A stretch of 64,000 bases of DNA from Amanita rubescens (taxonomy: Eukaryota; Basidiomycota; Agaricomycetes; Agaricales; Amanitaceae). A program made the position numbers and the translations under genes. Within the stretch, counting starts at the first letter, position 1. Every line of letters starts with the position of its first letter. Below the pieces are notes generated by a model, which was not told the DNA's origin, searched no databases, and saw nothing but the letters and a program-made list of their open reading frames with translations. Below are positions 32,376-44,040 of the stretch, one piece after another. Location: the NCBI GenBank assembly GCA_015039365.1, contig WION01000041.1, forward strand, positions 62,001-126,000, read 5' to 3'.

Positions 32376-35300
32376 ATGCCACAAACACGCACTAACCGTT
32401 GGATAATCTGCGAGGCGCACTTTACTGAAGCAGGCTGCCTGAAGGGACGGGCCTGCACTTTGAGGCACGATGCTCTCTGGTGCTCCTGCGGCGCACTGCT
32501 TTTTCGTCAGTCGATCGCTCAACATCGTGCTGGAAAGAGGCATCAAAAATTCGTCATGCAGGAGCAGTCGCAGCAGGTTATTGGCCCCGTTGCTATTCCA
32601 GCAAAACCAGTAGAAGCTGCGCCAGAAGAGGACAGGACCGAGAAGTGTCAACGGTGTCGTAGGGTTATTTTTGTCGTTGAGATGCAAGCACATGTGGCGG
32701 AACATGAACGACAGGACAAGATACAAAGCTTAAGAGAAGAGCTTGCTGCTGCAGAGGAGGATAAGCAGGGGATTGTGGTCGATATGAAGGATGGTGTTGA
32801 TTTTGGCGTGGTGCCACTTGGAGAGGCAAAGGGTGAGACCGTCAATATCAATATGCTTGGAACGGAGAAGGATGCGGTCAAGTTGGTCGGTGCTTCTATA
32901 CGCTCATCCATCGGCAATCGTGGATCGAGGGGTCCGTAAGTCGTTTTTCTTTCGACGCCACTCGGTCCGTGCGCTTAATATGAATGGTTGTCCTTGATTA
33001 GGTTTACCGTTACGTTGGGCGGTAGAGGTCCGGTTACCAGAAGAAAACCGAAAGCCGTCGTCGTCGTCTTCCTTCCGACTGATGCTGGATACTATGAGGA
33101 TACATTGGAGCTCGTGTTTGCTCGGAAGGGTAATCCGTTTGTCATCACGAGGCGTGTTCATGGGACTGCTGGATCCCCGGAGGACCAGGAGGAACTCAAG
33201 CCACGGGCTCCGTACAAAAAGAAGAAATGGACTCCGCTGTTGATCGACGGGCCCGTTATCCTTAGCCCCCGACCCGCAGTGTGGTCGCCCATAAAATGGG
33301 CCAATGTTTTGCCCAAGTTCGATCCGCCCCCAGCTCTGATCAACGCGGCTTTTCAACGAAACTCAGCGGAAGCTCTCCGAGCCTTCAAGCGTCTCATGCC
33401 GACCGTTCTCAATGTCAATACGTACGGTGATTGGTTTCAAGGGTTGCTTTATATCGAAGGCGAGCAGAGGAAGTGAGTTTGAGGTGATTCAGTTCTCTTC
33501 GACATCTGACGGGTATTCACTGTCCAGGCGGGATTTGGACCATTATGCATTGCAAGATGCGGAGCTGACGAAGAACAAATCTCACTACGAGTAAGTTGTC
33601 AGTGGCACGAGCCATAGTAGAGCTCATATTGTATCTAGTGTGCAAGTCAAAGGTGTCGTTGACCGCAGACCCTCGGTGCTTGTCGGCGACTACATCCTCG
33701 TCCGGAGGTCGGGCGATTCGACTGATAGTACCTGGTATCAAGGGCGTGTGCACAGCATCCGCTTTGATATCCTCACTTTGTACTTCAGTGACGACTTTAG
33801 CAATTATCGAGGAAACAAGTACGATATTCGATTCGTCTACAACCGGTTACCTGAGCGCCGCAAACATTATGCGGCTATCAGCCCATTTAAACCAATGCGG
33901 TTGCTTTTCCCCGATAAAACCCACATTGAAAATATTCGAGTAACACCTGCGGAGGTAGTGGCTATAAACCCGGTCAATAGAGAGTTGAAATCAAATTATG
34001 AACAGCTTGAAGCTGTTGCGGCGATTGTCAAGCAACCCCCGGGTAGCGTACCTTTCATCATTTTTGGCCCGTGAGTGTATTAATTTATGTCCCATTGATT
34101 AAAACGCTAAATAATGTGTATACGTCCAGTCCTGGGACTGGAAAAACATTGACCATCGTAGAAGCGATGCGCCAACTTTTACTGCTGAATCCGAATGCCC
34201 GCATCCTTGCTTGCGCGCCGAGCAATACTGCAGCGGACATTATAGCTAATAGACTCAAGGTTCTTGGAAAATCTGTCTTATTTCGGCTCAACTCTCTATC
34301 GCGTAAAACGGAGGACTTGAATAAGGACCTTCATCAGTATGCGCTTGTTAATGACAATGATGTCTTTGCGTTTCCTCTCGTAGAAGAATTGAAGAAGTAT
34401 CGGGTCATAGTGTCAACATGCATAACCGCAGGCGTGCTGTGGGGGATAGGCTTTAAAAAGGGTTATTTCAGCCACATCTTTATCGATGAGGCGGGACACG
34501 GTGAAGAGCCGGAAATCATGATACCATTTAGGACTCTTGGCAACGGTTCCACAAACTTCGTACTTGCCGGTGATCACCGTCAGCTCGGTCCCGAGATAAA
34601 CTCTCCAATTGCTAGGAAGTTTGAGTTACAGAAGAGTTACCTAAAGAGGCTAATGGATCGTGAGGTATACGATGAAGAGCTCGGTCGAGGCTTGACGTGC
34701 GCTCCGTTCCATTTGTGCAAATGAACCCAAGCTAACGCTCCCACTTTTTAGGGTTGTCAAGTTGTTGAAAAACTTCAGGTCTCATCCGGATATCCTCGCA
34801 TTTTCCAATGAGCACTTCTACGCCTCTGAGCTCAAGTCATGCGGTGACCCTGTAGTCACTCACAGTCTTGAGAATCATGAAATTCTGCCAAAGAAACAGT
34901 TCCCAATTATCTTTCATGGTGTTGCCGGGCGAGATCAACGGGAAGAGTCGTCACCCTCATTTTTCAATATCGATGAAGCTACCATCGTCAAGCAATATTG
35001 CTCTAGTTTGGTATCTGATCGCAAGAAGGGGACCCGTAAGCTATTTTCCTCCAGCGATCACAAATGCTAATATACCATCTTCCCCAGGACCTGAACACAT
35101 TGGCGTTATTGCACCTTACCATTCTCAAAAGTGCAAGATACAACAATTATTCTTCAAGGACCCGAAGTTGAGAGATATCAAGGTCGGTACCGTGGACGAA
35201 TTCCAAGGCCAGGTAAGTCGGTTCGATTCTACATATAAATCCTGCATGAATGAGCTGCTAGGAACGTCGGGTTATAATCTTGTCGACGGTTCGGAGCACT

Positions 35301-35757
35301 CCTAACCATCTTTCACTGGACATCAGGCGGTCTCTCGGTTTCGTTGCAAGTCCGCTTAGATTGAATGGTCAGTACTTTTATGTGTTAAATGGACGCTCAG
35401 CCTACCTTCCACGCAGTTGCCATGACAAGAGCGCAGGCTCTCCTGATCGTTGTTGGCAATCCTATCGTTCTGTCTTTGGACCCTCTATGGCGTTCATTCC
35501 TCAATTATGTACACACAAAAGGAGGCTGGCGAGGAATTGGCATCACATGGGATCCGGAAGAACCTGTCAGCATAAGGGAGACTGGCTACGATGCCAAATA
35601 TAGAGCAAAGGCGGAAGCCCAGCTAGAAGACACTCTGGCTCGACTACGGGCAATCGTATCCCAAAATCTGGAGCAATACGATCTTGACATTGGATTGGGA
35701 AGTGATAGCGACGATGAGATGTATATTGAAAGAGGGATGCGGCGAGACGGTGAATAG
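32376..35757 (+). CDS. Mov10/SDE3-type superfamily 1 RNA helicase
   Basis: Eight or so exons join in frame into about 990 residues. The N-terminus has a C-x2-H/C-rich segment (CSCGALLFRQSIAQHRAGKRH; CQRCRRV...HVAEH) typical of zinc-finger-bearing fungal SDE3 proteins. Helicase motifs in order: I GPPGTGKT (spliced at 34074/34130), Ia CAPSNTAAD, II FIDEAGHGEEPE, III AGDHRQLGP, NFRSHPDIL, V GTVDEFQGQE and VI AMTRAQ. SF1B helicases of this group unwind RNA 5' to 3' and act in RNA silencing and transposon control. Motif II reads DEAGH where Gln is usual, and motif III has DH for DP. No frameshift found. Kinase K2 ends only 38 bp downstream on the opposite strand. Confidence 0.85.
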
Positions 35758-35795
35758 ATGCAGGACACAATGTAAATATTTTGTACATGCGTATA

Positions 35796-36940
35796 TCAAA
35801 GCTGGTATAAATGAGGCGCAGCTACACTCATCGGCATTCTTCCACCAGGTTCTGAAACCCAACAGGCACCCAGGATCGGCCAGGCATAAGCTGCTCTCCC
35901 GTGTAGACCTTGTTGTGGTTGGGGACGTTCGCCCCTCAGTACCTTATTCCCTATATTGAAGTCGGATCCAGTGAATGCTGGTCGACCATTGAGAATCTGT
36001 GGTCGAATTTTAAGAAATGTTCTATCCGCACAATCGAAATGTTTACCTCTGCCCCGACAATCGCAAAGGTGTAAACATCTGTCGCCAGCGTTACTGGAGG
36101 GTGATCTGAGTCATCTGTTATAAGCTCGGGTGCCGTGTACCGAACAGCCCCGGCGAATTTAGTTGTAAAGCCTCTCTGACCAATTATCCTAGATCTTCCA
36201 AAATCGCAAAGCACCGGGGTGTGGCGATCATTAATGAGAATATTTTGCTATTCTGATAATTAGTATACTCCCTTCAAAGAAAAGAAAAAGCTCAACTGGC
36301 TTAATGTCCCCATGCACGACTCGTTCTCCATGGAGATATTCCAAGCCTGACGCTACTCCAATTAACTACAATTCGAAGCATTCTCAGAATAGTTCTGATC
36401 AACGGGATCCATAAACTTACTATCTTAAAGCGATCAGCGTTGGGATACAATTTGAGATAATTTTCAATGTCCCCAAAGGTACACAACGGAGAGATCAAGG
36501 CAGGCGATGCATCCAGTGAGTCTTCAATGCCGTAGAATGGTAGAATGTTCGGGTGATTTAGTCGTAACCAGACGATACATTCGCGATTGAGATACTTTTC
36601 AGGTTATTATGGGGATAGCAGAACGGTTTGATCTTTATCTTACTTTTTCCACTTTCTGGCGTTCCTCAATGCTGTGGTGAACACCTCGTAGAACTTTGAT
36701 AGCAACCTTGAAACTCAGCAATTTAGTTATTGTCCAGTATGTAATGGGAGCCTTTACGGGATAGATGCGTCCACCATAATTATAATCGCCCCTGTATAGA
36801 TTGCTGAAAGCACCGCATCCAATCGTGTGAGGGCTGGCTTTTGTGACTTGCCCGTTGAGTCTCTATTGTCTGAGTGTTATTTTACAAGCTCGTAGAAGTA
36901 GAAGGAACATGAGCACAGGTATGGCAGGGTTAAGCTGCAT
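35796..36940 (-). CDS. TKL-like protein kinase K2
   Basis: Near copy of K1. Exons: GCGAFSNLYRGDYNYGG, VAIKVLRGVHH, LNHPNILPFYGIEDSLD, the HGD-type catalytic loop just upstream of 36300, VLCDFGRSRII, YTAPELITDDSD, DVYTFAIVGAE, then AYAWPILGACWV to TGA at 35796. The frame is open across all proposed splices, so it may be functional. The N-terminal exon (ATG 36940, MQLNPAIPVLMF) is tentative. The duplicated block begins right after the helicase stop codon and extends past the kinase start. Confidence 0.7.
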
Positions 36941-38249
36941 AGACGGTCCAGGATGCAGTGTCAGTCACGATGGAATCTGCTCTTTGACGCATGCTAAACA
37001 GCAGCTCAGAGATCCCTATATAAGTGTTGCTAAATCCATCCATATGTTACCAGTCAGGTAAGTGCGATCCAATCTAAAGTTTGTGAGAGCGTCTGGGGAT
37101 CGAAGCGCCCATGTTTGAATTCAGCCGTTCTTCTGAGGGACAAAAGGCTCCTTTCCAGGCATACGGAACGTTTAGCCTGAAGCAAAAGGTACTGACATGA
37201 TTACATATTAGGGCCTTCTAGCGACTTACCAGTCTTCAGATACGCCGCATTTGTCATCTTGATATGATATTCATGATGTGTGCGGCTTCTTACACGTGTG
37301 AACTGAATTGACTGAAAGTGAACGTGTTCGGAAGGTTGCGTCACGAGTTTACCGCGAGATGTGATCGTTCACGCCACGATATTGGTTTGGCTGACCCTGG
37401 GAAAATCTCTTCATTGCTAACAAGGGCGTCGTCTTCTCAGTGAGCGTCGTGAATACCAACCCAAAAAAATGGAACAAACAGTGGCACTCTTATATCAACC
37501 TGGCGGTAACCCAAGGTTGGTGCTTTCGCTGTGCAACTTGAAACTATTTACATAGCCCTCGTGCGCCAAGTATAAGGTGAGTGGCGCCCGTGTCATTTCC
37601 CGGATGAGCGGAGAAGGACGTGTCTTTGTTGTATTCAATTCGCCTGCACCCTGGTGATCAACTGACACAATGTTCTGTCTGGGTAGTTGCCATAAAATGT
37701 CTTTACTAATCGACTATCAAGAGGCTCGTCCATAGATGGAAGGTCCTAAAATTATATGCCACGCGCCGCACTACATCTTCAAGGCTGTCCTGACACAACA
37801 TTTTGTTATACTAAAAGGAAAGATGTACACGTGTAGACCACGCTTTCACATTCAGGCGATTCCCGAAGGCCGCTCCCATATATGATGCGACAGGACTTGC
37901 AGTTTAACGGGCGCTAATCAGCTTGGTATATATAGAGAAAGTGACGCCCCTAAACAATCGACAATCGTAAAAAATGCTATTGCCGAACCTGAACAGCGCC
38001 AATAGGTATGAAATCCATCAAACAATAGGCGCGTTTACAAATCTTGTTCAGATACTACCTTCAAATCTCCTGCATCATCGGGGGTCACAATGCTGTTGCT
38101 CATTACGTATGTATTTGACAAGTAACCAGATCAGAACAAAGTTATGGCGTTGTGGCTGTTGAAATAAGCTTCGTGGCGATGTAAAAAACAAGACTGGAAG
38201 TTGCCCGAATACTTATAAACGCACAAGGCTTTTGACTAAACGTTGAAGA
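36941..38249. other. Intergenic stretch upstream of K3
   Basis: No gene supported. A clear promoter-like arrangement lies at 37926-37974 (GGTATATATAG followed 40 nt later by an ATG opening MLLPNLNSANR). That ATG could be an upstream exon of kinase K3, but the join was not resolved. Confidence 0.4.
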
Positions 38250-39406
38250 ATGACCCCTTCGCCTAGTATTCCTGTGCGTCAAATGTCCAAATCTCACCTC
38301 GGTTTTCTAATTAGAATTGAAGGATCTTACAGGACTGGTCCGGTGCGACTTTCAAAACATCGGACAGGGCGCTGTATCCGACGTTTATAAAGGTGACTTT
38401 TCAAGTTGCGCGGTGAGTCCCCTCCACATAAAGCCAGAGAATCGGTCACAATGTTTACAACCTGTTAAGGTCGCAATCAAGGTTTTTCGAATTAAAGATG
38501 GCGAGAAGTGCAAACGGGTACAGTTCCCTTAACTACCCAAACGTGGCGGGGATTAATCTTTGTTGTATCGCAAAGCGCTTTGACCGCGAGGGCCGTACAT
38601 GGATGACTCTACAAAGCAATCCGCATGAAAATATTGTTGAGTTCCTGGGCACCATGAACTGGAACGGCAACCAGCTGGCTTTGGTGTCCTTATATGTCGA
38701 TGACGGTACCGTCGTACAATATGTCAAGAAAAATGCTGGGGCGAACAGAGGGCGCTTGGTGAGCTTCATTCGAAGTCCGAAATGCGTTTGCTATACAGTG
38801 TATTAGGTTTTGGATATTGCAAAAGGTTTAAAACACATGCACGACTTGAAAATAGTCCATGGTGATCTCAAAGCTGTAAGTAATGCAGTTGAGCACGTTC
38901 AGCGTCATGATAAACTAGTAAATCTAGGTGAATGTTCTGGTCAACGGTGCAGGCGTTGCTCAAATCACAGACTTTGGGCATTCGCGCTTACTTGAAGATG
39001 AAACTTATGCAACACAGACTAGGCACAGAGGGGCAGTTGTATACCTTGCACCGGAAACTCTTATCAAAATGGCAGCATCGGAGAAAATTGATGTCTCCAC
39101 CTTGGCAACGAAAGAAGCTGACATATACGCATTTTCCGTCACTGCTTCCGAGGTTAGTTTGACAACATCCATTGCCACACATAAGTTTATGGAATGCATT
39201 TCTCGCAGGTATTAAAGGGCGAAGAATACCATTTAAGAGGCTCGATGGGAGCAATCCACCCTCGTGTGGTTGATAAGAGGATCCGTCCGTCCGGAGATGG
39301 TATACCCAATGCCTGGTATACCATCCTGATCCAGTGTTGGGAGGCCGATCCTTCCGCAAGACCAGGAATTGGGCAGGTCGTGAATGACCTGACAAACCTG
39401 GTATAA
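38250..39406 (+). CDS. TKL-like protein kinase K3
   Basis: ATG 38250 (MTPSP) is spliced by a 49-nt intron to KLKDLTGLVRCDFQNIGQG. Six further introns join the kinase domain in frame: GQGAVSDVYKGDF, VAIKVFR, ENIVEFLGTMNW, GLKHMHDLKIVHGDLKA (catalytic loop), NVLVNGAGVAQITDFGHSRLL, VYLAPETL, ADIYAFSVTASE and PNAWYTILIQCWEADPSARP, to TAA 39406. About 280 residues, nearly all kinase domain. All catalytic residues are visible (VAIK Lys, HGD Asp, N, DFG Asp). It looks intact. It is distinct in sequence from K1/K2. Substrates are unknown. Confidence 0.78.
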
Positions 39407-39958
39407 TGACATATCTCGTGCTATCCGTTCAGTAGCTAAACCTCCACTCAGTTCTCCTGTCGTGATTGTATTTATGGGCATCAGAATTTCCCGTAGTAAT
39501 CCATCTGATTTCATCGGTCCGATTTCCGGTTAAAAGAAGCAAGATCGCACAAGCGAGACATGGGAGCCTTTCAGTCTGAAAACAGCAGCCCACAAACACA
39601 TCTATGAGAACATGAGGACAACCATGGATCCATAGTCTTCTCGTGCGTGATCGGGCGCCGCTGTCCGTGTCCGAAATTACATCCTGGGTCCAGAAGCGAT
39701 AACTACTGTGATGATGTGATTGACATTAGACGCCGGATGATGCCGCAGTGCTAGGTAGTGCAGGTAGTGCTCCCTTATTATATCCAATCGCGGGGTTACC
39801 ACTTGTGGCGAACTTCACTCATGAACTCGTGGTTTGCACGTGGAAGATGTCAAGATTGGAAGTGGCTATGCGTGAGAGAGAGTTGCCTAATTTGCCTCAT
39901 ATCCACGTAGGCGTTACACCCCAGTCAGGGTTCAAGGCTATACCACGACGCGGCAACC
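39407..39958. other. Intergenic stretch between K3 and the Derlin gene
   Basis: No gene seen. It should contain the terminator of K3 and the promoter of the Derlin gene. Confidence 0.4.
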
Positions 39959-40919
39959 ATGGACCAGTTTCTCGCTGAGATTCGAAAAATACCGCCCGTC
40001 ACTCGTTTTCTCTGTGCCTCCTCTGTTGGAGTGACAATTCCAGTGCTGATGCGAGCTGTATCGGCGTACAAAATCATATTTGATCTGTCACTCATGACGC
40101 GCAAATTCGAGGCATGTAATGTACTTTTCACCTATTCCTGGCGGGGCTAACTGAATGCCAACTAGATATGGAGAATTTACACCAGTTTCTTTCTCGGAAG
40201 TGCGTTGCATTCATACACGTGTACCAACTACACGTTAATAGGATGGACCTCTAGGTGCCGGTATTAACTATATCTTCGACTTGGTGATGCTCTAGTTGGT
40301 GTCATGTTCATTGCACGTTATTCAGCTTATTGACGTTTTCCTAGTCGCACAGCAGACCAGCTCGAGTCCCGCCCTTTTGCCAGAAGATCAGCGGATTTTG
40401 CATGGCAACTCATGCTTGCGGGTGGATGTATCATTGTGAGTACGCGTAATGATTTTCATATAAACAACATGACACGGTACCTTCAAGCTTGCCTGTCAAC
40501 CGATTGGAGCTTCCGTCTTCTCCCGGCCTCTCCTCGTTGCACTCGTGTACCTCTCAGCTGCGCTCGCGCCACCTGGATCTCAGACTTCACTCATGGGCTT
40601 AATTACTTTGCCTGTGAAATACCTACCTTACATCATGATCGGCATGGACTTGCTCACGGGTGGTCCATACGCCGCAGCTCAAGGGATTGCAGGAGCAATC
40701 GTTGGACACTTTTGGTGGTGGACTATGTGGGCTTCTGACGAGCGTGGACGACCTCCTCCCCTGGAACAGTTCGGACGTGCCCCTCAATGGTTACAGTCAT
40801 GGATTGGGGAAGGCAATGGGCCTCGCGGGGGTAATGGTGTGCAAGTTATTCCTCCTAGACGACCCCCTGCCGGGTCTTCGGGGCACAACTGGGGTTCTGG
40901 CAGACGGCTTGGAAATTGA
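39959..40919 (+). CDS. Derlin (Der1-like ER-associated degradation protein)
   Basis: Five exons join to about 250 residues starting MDQFLAEIRKIPPVTRFLC. Recognisable Derlin features: the WR motif IWRIYTSFFLGS, YIFDLVMLYRTADQLE, FAWQLMLAGG, LITLPVKYLPYIMIGMDLL and GGPYAAAQGIAGAIVGHFWWW, with several hydrophobic helices and a Gly/Pro-rich cytosolic tail. Derlins are rhomboid pseudoproteases of the ER membrane that help move misfolded proteins to the cytosol for p97/proteasome degradation. Intron 1 (40112-40165) begins GC rather than GT (FE|IW splice). The others are GT-AG. No lesion found. Confidence 0.87.
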
Positions 40920-41279
40920 GTACAATTGTCATGTATTCTTCTGTTATCTCTCACCCTACTGTGATAATATGTACCGTGTTTATTGATCTCTTTTCGGAAT
41001 GAGACCAACAAAAATATATAGCGTTGTTTTTGAAGTTGCAGAGCACGATGGAGTGATAGAAGCGGTCGAACTCAGGTAGCAGGTGCACGAATGACGGTGA
41101 TTGATGAGAAAGGTCCTTCTCGCCCTCGTCCTCGCTTACAACTGTGACATTTCTTATAAGGTTAGTCACTCTGCCTTTCTACTGGGCTGCCGCGTGCGGC
41201 CGTCCGGTTGCAGTCGGACAATTTTATCGCAGCCGGAATCAGATATAAGCAATTTCCTTGGCGGTTTACATCTTCTCTC
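40920..41279. other. Intergenic stretch upstream of the flavin-reductase pair
   Basis: From about 41110 it matches the upstream region of the second flavin-reductase copy (42435-42583), so the promoter was duplicated with the gene. Confidence 0.5.
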
Positions 41280-42387
41280 ATGTCCAACGCATCCGATCTC
41301 CCTCCGTTTGAAGCACGCGAATTCCGAACGACTCGGAATCCGAACCCATCTTGGAAGATTGGTGAAAAGATCGAAGCCACGGCTGAAGGCAAGAGATGGA
41401 TGGAAGGGGTTAAACATGGTTGGAAGGTGATCGATACATCACTTGCCCAAGAAAAGAGGTAAGCACTTGATGATGTGGCGCAATGTCACTAATGCCGTAT
41501 GCAACAAGGAGGCTACACGGCACACTCGTCAACGGTATAATTGCAAGACCGGTAGCCTTTGTCTCAACGGTTTCCGCAACGGGTGTTGAGAATCTAGCAC
41601 CTTTCAGGCATGTCCTCCGCTGCCGATGGAATGTTAGCTGATCACTTATCTCTATGGCAGCCACTTCAGTCTGGTGCGTTCACCTCCCACCTCCCGAGCT
41701 CCGTCTATTTCCGAGTCGTGACGGCGTATCGCATCACAGGTTTCAAGCGATCCTCCTGTGATATCAGTGTCCTGCACAAACCGCGGGCCTACGCAACGTA
41801 AAGACTCAGCTCAGAACATTTGTGACACGAAAGGATTCACTGTAAATATCATAAGTGAACCTTGGATTGAACAGGCCAATGCCTGCGCGGTTGACTGCCC
41901 TCCAGACGTCAGTGAATGGGAAATCAGCGGGCTGACGAAGGAACCTAGCGTGCGTTGTGGCGTTAAACTCATACACACCATCCCTTCGCTGATGCCAAAT
42001 ATGTCAGTTGAGTGTCAAGGCTGCCAGGGTTAGGGAAAGTGCCTTCTCAATGGAATGTGAAGTAAGTCTTATGGGAACTGATAGATTCGAGTTCATATGT
42101 ACGTCTCTTATTTTTAGCTTTTGCAAGCGATTGACATCTTGGATCCCGAGACCCAAGTGCCCAAGAATACGTTGATCCTTGGTTCTATCAAGTATATTCA
42201 CGTCCGCAACGACGTGCTTGATGCGCGTGGCAATGCGGACATTGCAAAACTCAAGCCAGTTTCCCGTGTAGGAGGTATAAACTACGCGTTGATTAAAGAC
42301 GTGTTTCCACTACCAAGACCATCTTGGGAGAAAGATGGCGAGGAGATCGTGAAGGTGCTGGAGAAAAACGAGCGCTCTGTTTTATAG
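41280..42387 (+). CDS. Flavin reductase-like FMN-binding protein, copy 1
   Basis: Exons join to about 275 residues: MSNASDLPPFEAREFRTTRN, GTLVNGIIARPVAFVSTVSA, NLAPFS..., VSSDPPVISVSCTNRGP, DTKGFTVNIISEPWIEQANA, ESAFSMECE and HVRNDVLDARGNADIAKLKP. The R-P-V-A-F-V-S-T pattern with NLAPFSxF and DPPVISVS is the split-barrel flavin-reductase domain that binds FMN/FAD. Members reduce flavin with NAD(P)H or are oxygenase partners; the exact reaction is unknown. The second intron (41608-41660) has a GC donor. All joins are in frame. Copy 2 follows 196 bp downstream in the same direction. Confidence 0.85.
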
Positions 42388-42583
42388 TATTTTGCTAGCG
42401 GAGCGCCAAGATTTTGTAAATTTCCGGATGTTTGATTGACGAGAAAGGTCCTCGCCTTCGCGACATCTCTTAGTCACTACTTTTCTACCGAGGGCTGCCG
42501 TCAACTCCCGGTTGCAGTCAGACAATTTTATCGCACCCGGAATCAGATATAAAGCAATCCCTTAGCGGTTTGCATCTTCTCTC

Positions 42584-43683
42584 ATGTCCAACGCGTCTGA
42601 TCCCCCTCAATTTGAAGCACGCGAATTCCGAACGACTCGGAATCCGAACCCGTCTTGGAAGTTTGGTGAAAAGATCGAAGCCACGATTGAGGGTAGGAGA
42701 TGGATGGAAGGGGTTAAACATGGTTGGAAGGTGATTGATACTTCACTTGCCGAAGAAAAGAGGTAAACGCTTGATAATGTGGTGGAATGTCACTAATGCC
42801 GAACGCAAAAAAGGAGGCTATACGCCACACTAATCAACGGTGTAGTTGCAAGACCGGTAGCCTTTGTCTCAACGGTTTCCGCAACGGGTGTTGAGAATCT
42901 AGCGCCTTACAGGCATGTCCTCTGCTGATAGAATGTTATCTGATCACTTATCTTTATGGCAGCTACTTTAGTCTGGTGCGATCACCCCCGGAGCTCCGTC
43001 TATTTCCGCGTCCTGACGGCGTATTGCATCACAGGTTTCAAGCGATCCTCCTGTGATATCAGTGTCCTGTACAAACTATGGGCCTACGCGACGTAAAGAC
43101 TCAGCTCAGAACATTTGTGACACGAAAGGATTCACTGTAAATATCATAAGTGAACCTTGGATCGAACAGGCCAATGCCTGCTCGGTTGACTGCCCTCCAG
43201 ACGTCAGCGAATGGGAAATCAGCGGGCTGACGAAGGAGCCTAGCGTGCGTTGTGGCGTTAAACTCGTGCACACTTCCCCTTAGCTGATGCCAAATATGTC
43301 AGTTGAGTGTCAAGGCTGCCAGGGTTAGGGAAAGTGCTTTCTCAATGGAATGTGAAGTAAGTCTTACGGATATGGGAATAGATTCGAATTTCATACTCAT
43401 CTCTTATTTTTAGCTTCTGCAAGCGGTTGACATTTTAGATCCCAAAAACCATGTGCCCAAGAATACGTTGATCCTTGGTTCTGTTAAGTATATCCACGTC
43501 CGCAACGACGTACTTGATGCGCGTGGCAATGCAGACATTGCAAAACTCAAGCCAGTTTCCCGTATAGGAGGTATAAACTATGCATTGATTAAAGATGTGT
43601 TTCCACTACCAAGACCGTCTTGGGAAAAGGATGGCGAGGAGATTGTAAAGACGCTGGAGAAAAAGGAGCGCTCTGTTTTGTAG
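42584..43683 (+). CDS. Flavin reductase-like FMN-binding protein, copy 2
   Basis: Tandem paralogue of copy 1, with the same exon structure and very similar sequence (MSNASDPPQFEAREFRTTRN..., SVKYIHVRNDVLDARGNAD...). The GC donor is retained (intron 42913-42962). Differences are mostly synonymous or conservative (EPWIEQANACSVDC versus ...ACAVDC), which suggests a fairly recent duplication with both copies maintained. About 275 residues; no stop or frameshift seen. The duplicated unit of about 1.3 kb includes the upstream region. Confidence 0.85.
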
Positions 43684-44040
43684 TATTTTACATACTAGCG
43701 GAGCGCCAAGATGTTGTAAATTTCCGGATTTGAGCAGCTGAAGAGAGGATCATGGATATCATCGGACACACTCTTCACGCGTGGGCGAGATTTATCATTC
43801 GCATCGCCAAGAACTGCGAGTCCTAGGATCCCGCGCCCTTCACACACACACTACCAATAAGGTCAGGTCTGTCACATTTCACAAAAAGTTGTGCAGCTGA
43901 TGAGTCATCATGTTTGACAAGCGGCATTGAGTGGGGACGGACGATCATCTCCATCGACTGTTGTTTTCATTCCTGAGTTGTTATAACAACGGTCCAGCGT
44001 TGAATATATAATCTACAAACAAACAACCAAGACGATTAAT
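43684..44040. other. Intergenic stretch, convergent 3' ends
   Basis: Lies between the stops of flavin-reductase copy 2 and kinase K4. Nothing recognisable beyond the duplicated 3' flank. Confidence 0.4.

Larger units (their letters stand above)
41110..43720 (+). repeat. Tandem duplication of a ~1.3-kb gene unit
   Basis: 41110-42410 and 42435-43710 match through promoter, exons, introns and the 3' flank (AGCGGAGCGCCAAGAT and TTGTAAATTTCCGGAT after both stops). Confidence 0.85.
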
